Source: Breoghania sp963678585 (GTDB lineage Bacteria > Pseudomonadota > Alphaproteobacteria > Rhizobiales > Stappiaceae). Taken from it: a stretch of 64,000 nt of DNA. The position numbers and the translations under genes were made by a program. Where the stretch lies: assembly GCA_963678585.2 (NCBI GenBank), contig CAXXGA010000002.1, positions 3,250,107 through 3,314,106 on the forward strand. The letters run 5' to 3'. Below the pieces are notes generated by a model, which saw nothing but the letters and a program-made list of their open reading frames with translations, searched no databases and was not told where the DNA came from. Positions 9,334-17,909 of this stretch are shown in pieces; within the stretch, counting starts at the first letter, position 1; each line of letters opens with the position of its first letter.

Positions 9334-9351
9334 GTTTGCATACTAACAAAT
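9334..9351. promoter_or_regulatory. Operator copy 3 (before the 6-hydroxynicotinate reductase-like operon)
   Basis: GTTTGCATACTAACAAAT, 15 of 18 bases identical to copy 1. It directly precedes the ribosome site GGAGG (9352-9356) of the next gene. A TTGACG sequence at 9312-9317 could be a -35 element, though spacing to CATACT inside the operator is long (21 bases). Confidence 0.65.
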
Positions 9352-9364
9352 GGAGGCGTGAACC

Positions 9365-10873
9365 TTGACTGTTGCTACTGGCAAACCGGAGAAGATCCGC
9401 TGCGACGCCTGCCCGGTCATGTGTTACATCGCGGCCGGGCGCTCCGGCGCCTGCGACCGCTACGCCAACGAAGACGGCAAGCTGGTCCGGCTCGATCCCC
9501 TGAAGATCCTCGAAAACGCAGCCGAGAGCGGTGGCGAGATCGTGCCTTTCCTTGAGCGCGAATGGGACGGCGAGATCGTTCCCGGCCCGGAAACCTTCGT
9601 CACCGCCATCGGCGCGGGCACGACCTATCCCGACTACAAGCCCGCCCCTTTCATCGTCTCCTCCGAGATCGACGGCGTGGACATGGTCACCGTCGTGACC
9701 GAGGGCATTTTCAGCTATTGCGGCGTCAAGCTGAAGATCGACACCGACCGGCATCTGGGCAACGAATGCGCACCCGTCAGGGCCGACGGCGAGGTCGTCG
9801 GCCATGTCACAACATCCGAATACGGTTCGCAGATGCTGTCGTTGGGCGGCGTCCACCATCTGACCGGCGGTTCCAAGAAGGAAGGCCGCGTCACCTGCTC
9901 AACCATGCTGGCGCTGTGCAACGGCGAGGCCGTGGACCTGACCATCGACGGCGGCTCCGAGCTGACCGTTGAGGCGGGCAAGGCCCCGATCATCAACGGC
10001 GCCTTGGAAGAACGCATGCGGGTGGGCTGCGGCTCAGCCACGGTCGGCATGTTCGCCTCGCAATGGAAAGGCCTCGTGGACGAGGTCGTCGTGGTGGACG
10101 ATCACATCACCGGCGTCATGTCCGAGCATCAGGCAGGCAAGGTCATCGGCTGGGAGCCGAGCGGCATCAGGATCAATGGCCGCCGCTCGACCCCGGGCCG
10201 TTATTTCCAGGTGGCCGAACCCGGCACCGGCTGGGGCGGCACGGACCTGACCGATCCGCTGAAGATCATCGCCTCCTTCGATCCCAAATCGGCAAAACCC
10301 GGCCAGTCGCTGCTGATGGTGTCGACCACCGGCGAGCACGCGGCCTATTTCGAACTCGATGAAAATCTCGTGCCCGTCGAGATGGAGATGCCCGACCGCC
10401 TCCTGCCGTCGGTGAAGCGCATCGAGGAGAATTGCGAACCGGCGCTGACCTCCGTCCTCTTCATGGGCGGGGCGGGCGGATCGCTGCGCTCCGGCGTGAC
10501 GGAACACCCGGTGGGCCTGACCCGCTCGGTACAGAACGCACTCACCTATGTCAGCTCCGGCGGTGCGCCGGTCTATATCTGGCCGGGCGGCGGCATCACC
10601 TTCATGGTGGATGTGACCCGCCTGCCCCAAAACGCCTTCGGCTATGTGCCGACCCCGGCCCTCGTCGCCCCCATCGAATTCACCATGCGCGCAGACGACT
10701 ATCGCGCGCTGGGCGGTCACATGGATTACGTCATGCCGCTTTCCGAGGCCCTCCAAGGCAAGACCGGGCGGCAGAACGATCACATCCTGAGAGGCCGTCG
10801 CGGCGTGAACCGTTCCGGAGACAATCCCTGGCCGACCGGCCCCGACAACTACCCTTGGAACAGGTCTGCGTGA
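9365..10873 (+). CDS. 6-hydroxynicotinate reductase-like iron-sulfur protein
   Basis: A 502-residue protein with an N-terminal cysteine cluster (Cys13, Cys16, Cys20, Cys30), able to bind a [4Fe-4S] cluster, followed by a long body with no other common domain; it matches my recollection of 6-hydroxynicotinate reductase (Hnr) from nicotinate-fermenting Eubacterium and its alphaproteobacterial relatives. The reaction known for the family is ferredoxin-dependent reduction of 6-hydroxynicotinate to 1,4,5,6-tetrahydro-6-oxonicotinate. The start codon is TTG at 9365, supported by GGAGG 8 bases upstream. The stop overlaps the next ATG (TGATGA). Neighbouring Mo-hydroxylase, Fpr and HyuAB fit steps before and after this reaction. 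Actual substrate is inferred only. Confidence 0.75.
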   Translation: MTVATGKPEKIRCDACPVMCYIAAGRSGACDRYANEDGKLVRLDPLKILENAAESGGEIVPFLEREWDGEIVPGPETFVTAIGAGTTYPDYKPAPFIVSSEIDGVDMVTVVTEGIFSYCGVKLKIDTDRHLGNECAPVRADGEVVGHVTTSEYGSQMLSLGGVHHLTGGSKKEGRVTCSTMLALCNGEAVDLTIDGGSELTVEAGKAPIINGALEERMRVGCGSATVGMFASQWKGLVDEVVVVDDHITGVMSEHQAGKVIGWEPSGIRINGRRSTPGRYFQVAEPGTGWGGTDLTDPLKIIASFDPKSAKPGQSLLMVSTTGEHAAYFELDENLVPVEMEMPDRLLPSVKRIEENCEPALTSVLFMGGAGGSLRSGVTEHPVGLTRSVQNALTYVSSGGAPVYIWPGGGITFMVDVTRLPQNAFGYVPTPALVAPIEFTMRADDYRALGGHMDYVMPLSEALQGKTGRQNDHILRGRRGVNRSGDNPWPTGPDNYPWNRSA

Positions 10874-11802
10874 TGACGGCTCCGGTTCCCTTCTCCCGCC
10901 CCATATCCCGATTGATCGGCCAGCGCCGCAGGCTGCACCTGCAGCATGGGCCCATCGATCTCGTGATCGAGGCGGAAGGCACGGGAACCGAGGTCGGCCT
11001 CGCCTATGATCAGGCCCGCGCGGCGTTTGAGACCGTCCTCTCCGATCTCGTCGCAGAACTCCCCCTGCTGCGGCGTGCAACCGGCGAGAGACCGCAAGGC
11101 ACCGTCGCCCGGCGCATGCATGCGGCCACCGCCGCCTACCGACCGGAATTCATAACGCCCATGGCTGCCGTCGCCGGAAGCGTCGCCGATCACGTGCTCG
11201 CCCGTCTCGTCGAAGGTCGCGATCTGGCGCGCGCCTGTGTGAACAATGGCGGCGATATCGCGCTGATGCTCAACGAGGGCACCTTTCGCATCGGCATCTG
11301 CGAGGATCCGGTTGCGGCCAAGCCCGGCGGCGTGATCGTCCTCACGCCTGAAGACGGCATTTGCGGCATCGCCACCAGCGGCTGGCGCGGGCGGTCCCAT
11401 TCGCTCGGCATCGCAGATGCGGTCACCGTTCTCGCATCCTCGGCAGCCGAGGCCGATGCAGCAGCCACCATGATCGCGAACAGGGTCGACCTGCCGGGAT
11501 CGCCGCTGATCGGGCGCAGCCGGGCATCCGACCTCGCGCCCGACAGCGACCTTGGCGACCGGCTCGTCACCACCGCCGTCGGCGCGTTGTCGGCGGACGA
11601 TATTAAGCGGGCGCTGGCGCGCGCAGAGCGTGCCGCTGACGTTTATCATTCCCGCGACCTTTTCACCGCGAGCTATATTGGTTTGGCATCCGAACGAAAG
11701 ATCGTCGGTCGCCAGACCGTGCTCGCCCCAATCAAGCCTTCGCACGCCCCCATCGCGCTGCAGAAAAACGAACGCCACCGGGAGGAACCTGCCTGTGCCT
11801 GA
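10873..11802 (+). CDS. UPF0280 family (ApbE-like) protein
   Basis: A 309-residue protein resembling UPF0280, a family related to the FMN transferase ApbE. The segments ACVNNGGDIALMLNEG and GICGIATSGWRGRSHSLGIADAVTVLA correspond to the GGDI/TSG...H...DA pattern of ApbE-fold proteins. Start ATG overlaps the previous stop (TGATGA) and its end overlaps the following GTG by 8 bases, so it is translationally coupled to the FeS reductase. The biochemical role of UPF0280 is not established; covalent flavinylation of a partner is a possibility, but it is not proven that the catalytic residues are retained. Confidence 0.75.
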   Translation: MTAPVPFSRPISRLIGQRRRLHLQHGPIDLVIEAEGTGTEVGLAYDQARAAFETVLSDLVAELPLLRRATGERPQGTVARRMHAATAAYRPEFITPMAAVAGSVADHVLARLVEGRDLARACVNNGGDIALMLNEGTFRIGICEDPVAAKPGGVIVLTPEDGICGIATSGWRGRSHSLGIADAVTVLASSAAEADAAATMIANRVDLPGSPLIGRSRASDLAPDSDLGDRLVTTAVGALSADDIKRALARAERAADVYHSRDLFTASYIGLASERKIVGRQTVLAPIKPSHAPIALQKNERHREEPACA

Positions 11803-12379
11803 ACCGATCCTGCGCAAGCGCGCAATCATCGTCGAGGAAATCTACCATGAGGGCGGCCCGGTGGCCGACAAGCCCACCAAACGGGCCGCCATCCTCGCCG
11901 TCATCAGAAACCCGTTCGCGGGCGCCTATGTGGAGGACATCACCGGCTTCATGGACGACCTGAAGCCGCTTGCCCTGCAGATGACCAAGGACCTGGTCGA
12001 TGCACTGGGGGGCGATCCGCACCTGATCGAGGGTTACGGCAAGGGCGCCATCGTGGGCGCCGCCGGCGAACTGGAGCATGGCGCGCTCTGGCATGTGCCG
12101 GGCGGCTATTCCATGCGCGAGATCCTGCCCTATTCCAACGCCATCGTGCCGTCCGCCAAGAAGGTCGGCGGCCTGGGCGCGCGTCTCGACGTGCCGATCA
12201 CCCACACCAACGCCTCCTTTGTGCGCTCCCATTTCGACGCGATGGAGGTTGGAATTCCCGACGGGCCGCGCGCCGATGAAATCCTGCTGGCCCTCGTGAT
12301 GACGACCGGCTCGCGCATTCATGCCCGCGTCGGCGGGCTCAAGGCTTCCGAAATCAAGGGCGAAGACGGCCTGCGATAG
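11795..12379 (+). CDS. Amino acid synthesis family protein (AA_synth/DUF1185)
   Basis: A 194-residue protein of the AA_synth family: RKRAIIVEEIYHEGG at the N terminus, AAILAVIRNPFAGAYVEDI, then GYGKGAIVGAAGELEHGALW and RADEILLALVMTTGSRIHAR. Start is GTG at 11795 with GGAGGA about 9 bases upstream; it overlaps the end of the UPF0280 gene. Despite the family name, biochemical function is not known to me. Its place between a ring reductase and an importer suggests a step in the same catabolic route, perhaps hydrolysis or isomerisation after reduction (speculative). Confidence 0.75.
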   Translation: MPEPILRKRAIIVEEIYHEGGPVADKPTKRAAILAVIRNPFAGAYVEDITGFMDDLKPLALQMTKDLVDALGGDPHLIEGYGKGAIVGAAGELEHGALWHVPGGYSMREILPYSNAIVPSAKKVGGLGARLDVPITHTNASFVRSHFDAMEVGIPDGPRADEILLALVMTTGSRIHARVGGLKASEIKGEDGLR

Positions 12380-12637
12380 AAGGAACCAGGCCCTTAACCG
12401 GCTTCGAAAAAAGGGGAAGTTCGAAACCGGGATGGGCTCGGAACGGGGAGGTCGGGCACCGGATGCGTCGTTTGCGCAACCTGTCTGATTTCCCAAGCGG
12501 CGCGCTCGGGCGTACACAAGAACGCGAGGGTGCAAACCGCAGCGGATAAAGACAAAGAGGCCGGCACAAGCCGACCCTTCCAGATCAACAGAACGGTCCG
12601 GAAAGGACCGCGCATGCGACAATCAAAAGAGGGACCT

Positions 12638-13840
12638 ATGAAAAAGCTGATCACCACGGTGGCCCTTGCGGCCTCAGCCCTTGTTGCAGGAAGCGCGGCC
12701 ATGGCCGCCGACAGCATCAAGATTGGCGACATCAACCACTACAAGCGTCTGGCGGCCTTCGCCGAGCCCTATCGCAAGGGCATCGAGCTTGCGCAGAAGG
12801 AAGTCAACGACGCCGGTGGCCTGCTCGGCAGGCCGATGGAATACATCTTCCGCGACGATGACGGAAAGCCGGGCGATGCGGTAAAGATCGCCGAGGAACT
12901 GATGACCCGCGACGGCGCGGTCCTGTTCTCCGGCGCGATCCTGTCCAATGTCGGCCTCGCCCTTTCCTCCTTTGCGGGCGAAAAGGGCTACATCTACCTC
13001 GCCTCCGAGCCGCTGGCCGATGATCTCGTGTGGGAGGCGGGCAACCGCTACACCTTCCGCCTGCGCACCTCCACCTACGTGCAGGCGGCCCTTCTGGCCG
13101 AGGAAGCCGCCAAGACGGACGCGGTGAAATACGCCACGATCGCGCCGAACTACGCATACGGCAAAGCGGCGGTCGAAGCCTTCAAGAAGAACCTCAAGGC
13201 CCTGAAACCCGAGGTCGAGTTCGTTACCGAACAGTGGCCGGCGCTCTTCAAGATCGACGCCGGTGCGGAAGTACAGGCCATCGAGCGCGCCAAGCCCGAT
13301 GCCATCTACAACGTCACCTTCGGCACCGATCTGCAGAAGTTCGTTCGCGAAGGCACCACCCGCGGTCTCTTCGACGGGCGCAAGGTCTACGGCCTGCTCA
13401 CCGGCGAGCCTGAATATATCGAGCCGCTGGCCGACGAGGCTCCGGAAGGCTGGTTCGTGACCGGCTACCCCTGGTACTCGTTCACCTCCGGTCCGGAAAA
13501 GGAATTCGTCGACGCCTATGAGGCCGCCTATCCGGGCGAAACGCCGAAGCTCGGCTCGCTCGTCGGCTACATGACTGCCAAAAGCGTCGCGGCCCTCATC
13601 ACCAAGGCCGGTTCCACCGACACCGAGGCGCTTGTCGCAGCCTTCGCCGACCTGAAGGTCGACAGCCCGATGGGCGAGATCACCTACCGTGCGCTCGACC
13701 ACCAGTCCACGATGGGCGCTTATGTCGGCACCACCGCGGTCAAGGACGGCAAGGGCGTGATGGTCGACTGGTCCTACAAGGATCCGACCCCCTACATGCC
13801 GAGCACCGACGAAATCAAACTGATGCGTCCGGCCGAATAA
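12638..13840 (+). CDS. Branched-chain-amino-acid-type ABC transporter substrate-binding protein
   Basis: A 400-residue Peripla_BP_6 (LivK-like) protein. The signal peptide MKKLITTVALAASALVAGSA ends at AMA|AD. The mature protein starts SIKIGDINHYKRLAAFAEPYRKG and has the GAILSNVGLALSSFAGEKG and AIERAKPDAIYNVTFG segments of type I periplasmic binding proteins. The ATG at 12638 was chosen for the signal peptide; upstream in-frame codons look non-coding. It begins the importer set (binding protein, fused permease, two ATPases) after a 258-base gap without gene. In this cluster the ligand is probably the aromatic N-heterocycle or its product rather than leucine (inference). Confidence 0.9.
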   Translation: MKKLITTVALAASALVAGSAAMAADSIKIGDINHYKRLAAFAEPYRKGIELAQKEVNDAGGLLGRPMEYIFRDDDGKPGDAVKIAEELMTRDGAVLFSGAILSNVGLALSSFAGEKGYIYLASEPLADDLVWEAGNRYTFRLRTSTYVQAALLAEEAAKTDAVKYATIAPNYAYGKAAVEAFKKNLKALKPEVEFVTEQWPALFKIDAGAEVQAIERAKPDAIYNVTFGTDLQKFVREGTTRGLFDGRKVYGLLTGEPEYIEPLADEAPEGWFVTGYPWYSFTSGPEKEFVDAYEAAYPGETPKLGSLVGYMTAKSVAALITKAGSTDTEALVAAFADLKVDSPMGEITYRALDHQSTMGAYVGTTAVKDGKGVMVDWSYKDPTPYMPSTDEIKLMRPAE

Positions 13841-13919
13841 GCGCGTGATCCTCCGCCCGCCGCGTCCCCCGGGGCTGCGGCGGGTGTCCTGCCCCCCTCA
13901 AAGACACAGATCGAACGCT

Positions 13920-15782
13920 ATGGGCCTTTTTGTTGCGCAGCTCCTGACCGGGCTTGCAAACGCGGCGGCGCTGTTCCTCGTCGCTTCCGGTCTCTCGCTG
14001 ATTTTCGGCGTCACCCGGATCGTGAACTTCGCGCACGGTTCCTTCTACATGCTGGGCGCCTATGTCGGCGTGACCCTCATGGGGTTGCTGCCGGGCCATT
14101 TCGGCTTCTGGGGCTCGATCGTGGCAGCCGGTCTCATCGTCGGCCTGATCGGCGTCATCGTGGAAATCTGCGTGCTCCGGCCCGTCTACCGCGCACCGGA
14201 GCTTTTCCAGCTTGTCGCCACCTTCGGCGTGATCCTCGTCATTCAGGATCTGACCCTGATGATCTGGGGCAGCGAGGACCGTCTCGGCCCCCGCGCTCCG
14301 GGATTGAAAAAGGTCGTGCGCATCCTCGGCGAGCCCATCCCCCAATACGATCTGGCGCTCATCGCCATTACCCCCTTCCTGCTCGTCGGCCTGTGGTGGC
14401 TCATCACCAAGACCCGCGTCGGCATCCTGGTGCGCGCGGCAACCCAGGACCGCGAGATGGTCGGCGCGCTGGGCGTCAACCAGTCGTGGCTCTTCACCGG
14501 CGTCTTCTTCCTCGGCTCTGCGCTGGCGGGCCTGGGCGGCGCGATCCAGCTCCCCAAGGGCGGCGCGGACCTGCTGATGGACTTCAACATCATCTCGTCG
14601 GTCTTCGTGGTCGTGGTGATCGGCGGCATGGGCTCCATCCCCGGCGCGTTCATCGCAGCCGTGCTCATTTCCGTCCTCAATGTCTTCGGCGTCACCTATG
14701 TGCCGCAAAGCACGCTGGTGCTGATGTATGTGGTGATGGCCATCGTGCTGACCGTCCGCCCCTGGGGCTTGCTCGGCCGTGAGGAAAAGGTCGGCGAACA
14801 CGGTCAGGTCGGCGACCCGCAACGCCCGATCCGCCCCGCAGGTACCACCGGGCGCCTGCTGGTGACCGCCTTTATCGCCGTCCTCGCGCTGCTGCCGCTG
14901 ATGGGCTCCACCTTCCTGCAGGTGCTGCTGACCGATATCCTGATCTTCTGTCTCTTTGCCGCGTCCCTGCAGTTCATCCTGTCCACCGGCGGCCTCGTCA
15001 GCTTCGGCCATGCGGTCTTTTTCGGCGGCGGGGCCTATGTGTCCGCGCTTCTGGTCACCTATTTCGACACCCCGATGGAACTGGCCTTCATCCTCGCCCC
15101 CTTCGGCGCAGGGCTTCTGGCCATCGGCATCGGCTGGTTCGTCATCCGCCTGTCGGGCGTCTATTTCGCGATGCTGACCATGGCCTTCAGCCAGCTCGTC
15201 TGGTCGCTCGTTTTCCAGTGGGGCGAGGTCACCGGCGGCGATGACGGGCTGGTGAACATCTGGCCGTCGGCGTGGCTGTCCGAGACCTCCGCCTACTACT
15301 ATTTCACCCTCGCGGTGTCCGTCGGCGGCATCCTGATGCTGCGCCACATCACACATTCGCCCTTCGGCTACGCTCTGCGCGCAACCCGCGACAGCACCCG
15401 GCAGGCGGAAGCAACCGGCATGGACGTGAAGAAGATCCAGTGGGCGGCCTTCGTGGTGGCGGGTGCCTTTGCTGGCCTTGCGGGCGGGCTCTTCGTCTTC
15501 TCCAAGGGGTCGATCTTTCCAGACGAACTCGACATCGCGACGAGCTTCGATGCACTGATCGTCGTCTTTCTCGGCGGCGTGAAGACATTGTCCGGCGGCG
15601 TCGTCGGCGCGGGCTTCATGGAGAGCGTCAAGGACTGGCTGACCCGCATGGAATACTGGCGTCTGATCCTCGGCCTGCTGATCATCGGCGTGGTGATCAT
15701 CGCGCCTGACGGCATCGTCGGCTCGCTACGCAAGCTGGGCGAACGCACCGGCCTTGTGAAAGAAGAGGAGAGCGTACGATGA
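13920..15782 (+). CDS. Fused LivH-LivM ABC transporter permease
   Basis: A 620-residue membrane protein combining both permeases of a HAAT importer. Residues about 1-290 are LivH-like (LIFGVTRIVNFAHGSFYMLGAYVG, then QLPKGGADLLMDFNIISSVFVVV), and after a hydrophilic linker (GREEKVGEHGQVGDPQRP) residues about 310-620 are LivM-like (LSTGGLVSFGHAVFFGGGAYVSA, GYALRATRDSTRQAEATGMD). Around 16 hydrophobic segments are seen. The chosen ATG at 13920 starts MGLFVAQLLTGLANAA. Single-chain LivH-LivM fusions are known but less frequent than separate subunits. It overlaps LivG by ATGA. Confidence 0.9.
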   Translation: MGLFVAQLLTGLANAAALFLVASGLSLIFGVTRIVNFAHGSFYMLGAYVGVTLMGLLPGHFGFWGSIVAAGLIVGLIGVIVEICVLRPVYRAPELFQLVATFGVILVIQDLTLMIWGSEDRLGPRAPGLKKVVRILGEPIPQYDLALIAITPFLLVGLWWLITKTRVGILVRAATQDREMVGALGVNQSWLFTGVFFLGSALAGLGGAIQLPKGGADLLMDFNIISSVFVVVVIGGMGSIPGAFIAAVLISVLNVFGVTYVPQSTLVLMYVVMAIVLTVRPWGLLGREEKVGEHGQVGDPQRPIRPAGTTGRLLVTAFIAVLALLPLMGSTFLQVLLTDILIFCLFAASLQFILSTGGLVSFGHAVFFGGGAYVSALLVTYFDTPMELAFILAPFGAGLLAIGIGWFVIRLSGVYFAMLTMAFSQLVWSLVFQWGEVTGGDDGLVNIWPSAWLSETSAYYYFTLAVSVGGILMLRHITHSPFGYALRATRDSTRQAEATGMDVKKIQWAAFVVAGAFAGLAGGLFVFSKGSIFPDELDIATSFDALIVVFLGGVKTLSGGVVGAGFMESVKDWLTRMEYWRLILGLLIIGVVIIAPDGIVGSLRKLGERTGLVKEEESVR

Positions 15783-16555
15783 CCTCCGTTCTCAAGGTCC
15801 GCAACCTGACCCGCTATTTCGGCGGCCTGCGCGCGGTCTATGACGTCAACTTCGATGTGGCCCCCGGCGAGCTGAAGGCCCTGATCGGCCCGAATGGGGC
15901 GGGCAAGTCCACCTGCTTCAACATGCTGATGGGCCAGATCGCGCCCTCCAACGGAACCGTGTCGCTGAACGGCGAGGACATTACGGGCCTGCCGCCACGC
16001 ACAATCTGGCGGCGCGGCGTCGGGCGCACCTTCCAGATCACCGGCACCTATCAGAGCATGACGGTGGCCGAAAACGTCCAGATGGCGCTGATCTCGCATC
16101 ACCGCCGCCTCTTCTCCATGCTGCCCTATGCCTACAGGCTTTATCGCGAGGAGGCGTTGGCGCTCCTCGACGTGGTGGGCATGGCGGACCAGTCGGAACG
16201 CGCCTGCGCGATCCTCGCCTATGGCGACCTGAAGCGGCTGGAACTCGCCATCGCGCTCGCCCATAACCCGACGCTTCTGCTGATGGACGAACCGACCGCG
16301 GGCATGGCCCCGCGCGAGCGTATCGCGCTGATGCAGCTGACCGCTGATATCGTGCGCGAGCGGGGCATCTCGGTGCTTTTCACCGAGCACGACATGGATG
16401 TCGTCTTCGCCCATGCCCATCACATCATGGTCCTGAACCGGGGCGAGCTGATCGCCGACGGCACGGCCTCGCAAGTGCGCTCCAACGCCAAGGTGCAGGA
16501 GGTTTATCTGGGCGGTGGAACACTCTACGCATCGGAGGGCCAGCAGCATGCCTGA
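15779..16555 (+). CDS. ABC transporter ATP-binding protein, LivG type
   Basis: A 258-residue ATPase with Walker A GPNGAGKST near residue 39, LivG-type VGRTFQITGTYQSMTVAENV, and Walker B TLLLMDEPTAGM. The signature region is atypical (ILAYGDLKRLELAIAL, where LSYGEQR-like is usual), still in the LivG/LptB style. It couples ATP hydrolysis to the fused permease. Start overlaps the permease stop (ATGA); its end overlaps LivF by 8 bases. Confidence 0.9.
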   Translation: MTSVLKVRNLTRYFGGLRAVYDVNFDVAPGELKALIGPNGAGKSTCFNMLMGQIAPSNGTVSLNGEDITGLPPRTIWRRGVGRTFQITGTYQSMTVAENVQMALISHHRRLFSMLPYAYRLYREEALALLDVVGMADQSERACAILAYGDLKRLELAIALAHNPTLLLMDEPTAGMAPRERIALMQLTADIVRERGISVLFTEHDMDVVFAHAHHIMVLNRGELIADGTASQVRSNAKVQEVYLGGGTLYASEGQQHA

Positions 16556-17264
16556 AGAAACCATGCTCGAAATCGGCGGCCTCAACAGCTTCTACGGCAA
16601 GGCCCATATCCTGAACGACCTCGAATTCTCCGTGAAACGCGGCGAGGTGGTCGCCCTTCTCGGCCGAAACGGCGCGGGCAAGACGACGACCATGAAATCG
16701 ATCATGCAGCTCGTGCGCCCGCGCTCCGGCCATGTCCGCTTCTGCGGCACGGAGATCACCGGCATGCCGCCGCACAAGGTCGCCCGCCTCGGCCTCGGCT
16801 ACGTGCCGGAAGAACGACGGATTTTCACCAACCTGACGATCCTCGAAAACCTCGAGGTCGGCCGTCAGGCGCGGCGCGAGGGCACGCCCTTCTGGACCGA
16901 GGACGATCTGTTCAAGCTTTTCCCGAACCTGTGGGAGCGCCGCAACGCGCCCGGCAAGGCCATGTCGGGCGGCGAACAGCAGATGCTGACCATCGCGCGT
17001 ACCCTGATGGGAAATCCGAGCCTGTTGCTCCTCGACGAGCCCTCCGAGGGCATAGCCCCGATCATCGTGGAGCAGATGGCCAAGACGATCCTGAAGTTCA
17101 AGGAAGAGGGCCTGACCGTCATCATCTCCGAACAGAACCTGCATTTCGCGAAGATCGTGGCCGACCGCGCCGTGATCATCGAGGGCGGAGAAAAGAAATT
17201 CGACGGATCGTTCGCGGAGCTGGAGGATCGACCCGAGATCCGCGACGCCTATCTTTCTGTCTAG
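16548..17264 (+). CDS. ABC transporter ATP-binding protein, LivF type
   Basis: A 238-residue ATPase with Walker A GRNGAGKTT, the LivF-like LGYVPEERRIFTNLTILENL, signature MSGGEQQMLTIARTLM and Walker B LLLLDEPSEGIAPIIV. With LivG it forms the ATPase pair of the importer. The ATG at 16548 (MPEETMLEIGGLNSFYGK) lies inside the end of livG, indicating coupled translation. The gap of about 100 bases to the MarR gene holds no obvious terminator. Confidence 0.9.
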   Translation: MPEETMLEIGGLNSFYGKAHILNDLEFSVKRGEVVALLGRNGAGKTTTMKSIMQLVRPRSGHVRFCGTEITGMPPHKVARLGLGYVPEERRIFTNLTILENLEVGRQARREGTPFWTEDDLFKLFPNLWERRNAPGKAMSGGEQQMLTIARTLMGNPSLLLLDEPSEGIAPIIVEQMAKTILKFKEEGLTVIISEQNLHFAKIVADRAVIIEGGEKKFDGSFAELEDRPEIRDAYLSV

Positions 17265-17369
17265 AGGCCCAAACCGCGTCGCCCGCTCGCCCGGCGACGC
17301 CCGTGACAATGGATAAGAAGCTCATGACGCCGGACAATGCCCCGGAACTCTCATGGCATCGGAGGAACC

Positions 17370-17831
17370 ATGTCCGATAACGCAGACGACCAACCGCACG
17401 CGGGACCTGCAAAGGACACTTTCGGATACGTGCTCGACGAGCAGATCGGATACCTGCTGCGCAAGGCCTATCAGCGCAATGTCATGATCTTCTCCGAAAA
17501 GATGCAGTCCGGCCTGACCCCGACGCAATTCGCCGTCATGGCCCGGCTTTCCGAACTGGGCTCGGTCTCCCAGAACCAGCTCGGCCGTCACGCCGGGCTC
17601 GATGTCGCCACCACCAAGGGCGTGGTCGACCGCCTGCGCGCACGCGGCCTTGTCGACACCGCCCGCGACCCCAATGACCGACGCCGCCAGATCATTTCCC
17701 TGAGCGAGGAAGGGCTGGAGCATTTCCGCCGTAACGCGAAGACCGGACTGGAAATTTCCGCCGAAACGATGAGCCCGCTCAGCGACGCAGAACGCAGGAC
17801 GCTCGAAAAGCTCCTGAAGAAGCTCCAGTAG
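17370..17831 (+). CDS. MarR family transcriptional regulator
   Basis: A 153-residue winged-helix protein. The N-terminal dimerisation helix is followed by LTPTQFAVMARLSELGSVSQ, QLGRHAGLDVATTKGVVDRL (recognition helix region) and GLVDTARDPNDRRRQIISL (wing with the DxRR motif of MarR). The ATG at 17370 has GGAGGA 4-9 bases upstream. It closes the rightward catabolic set and is the best candidate to bind the three 18-bp palindromes at 8162, 8277 and 9334; MarR proteins usually respond to aromatic ligands. Confidence 0.9.
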   Translation: MSDNADDQPHAGPAKDTFGYVLDEQIGYLLRKAYQRNVMIFSEKMQSGLTPTQFAVMARLSELGSVSQNQLGRHAGLDVATTKGVVDRLRARGLVDTARDPNDRRRQIISLSEEGLEHFRRNAKTGLEISAETMSPLSDAERRTLEKLLKKLQ

Positions 17832-17846
17832 CCTCTGAGACGCAAT

Positions 17847-17878
17847 CGGCCCCGAAAGCAATGAAGCTTCCGGGACCG
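17847..17878. terminator. Hairpin between convergent marR and pyc genes
   Basis: CGGCCCCGAAAGC and GCTTCCGGGACCG form a 13-base stem with two mismatches around a 6-base loop. No clear T-run is present, but the position between convergent genes favours a bidirectional terminator. Confidence 0.5.
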
Positions 17879-17909
17879 ATGTCTATTTGCTGCCGAATGT
17901 GAGGCGCGC

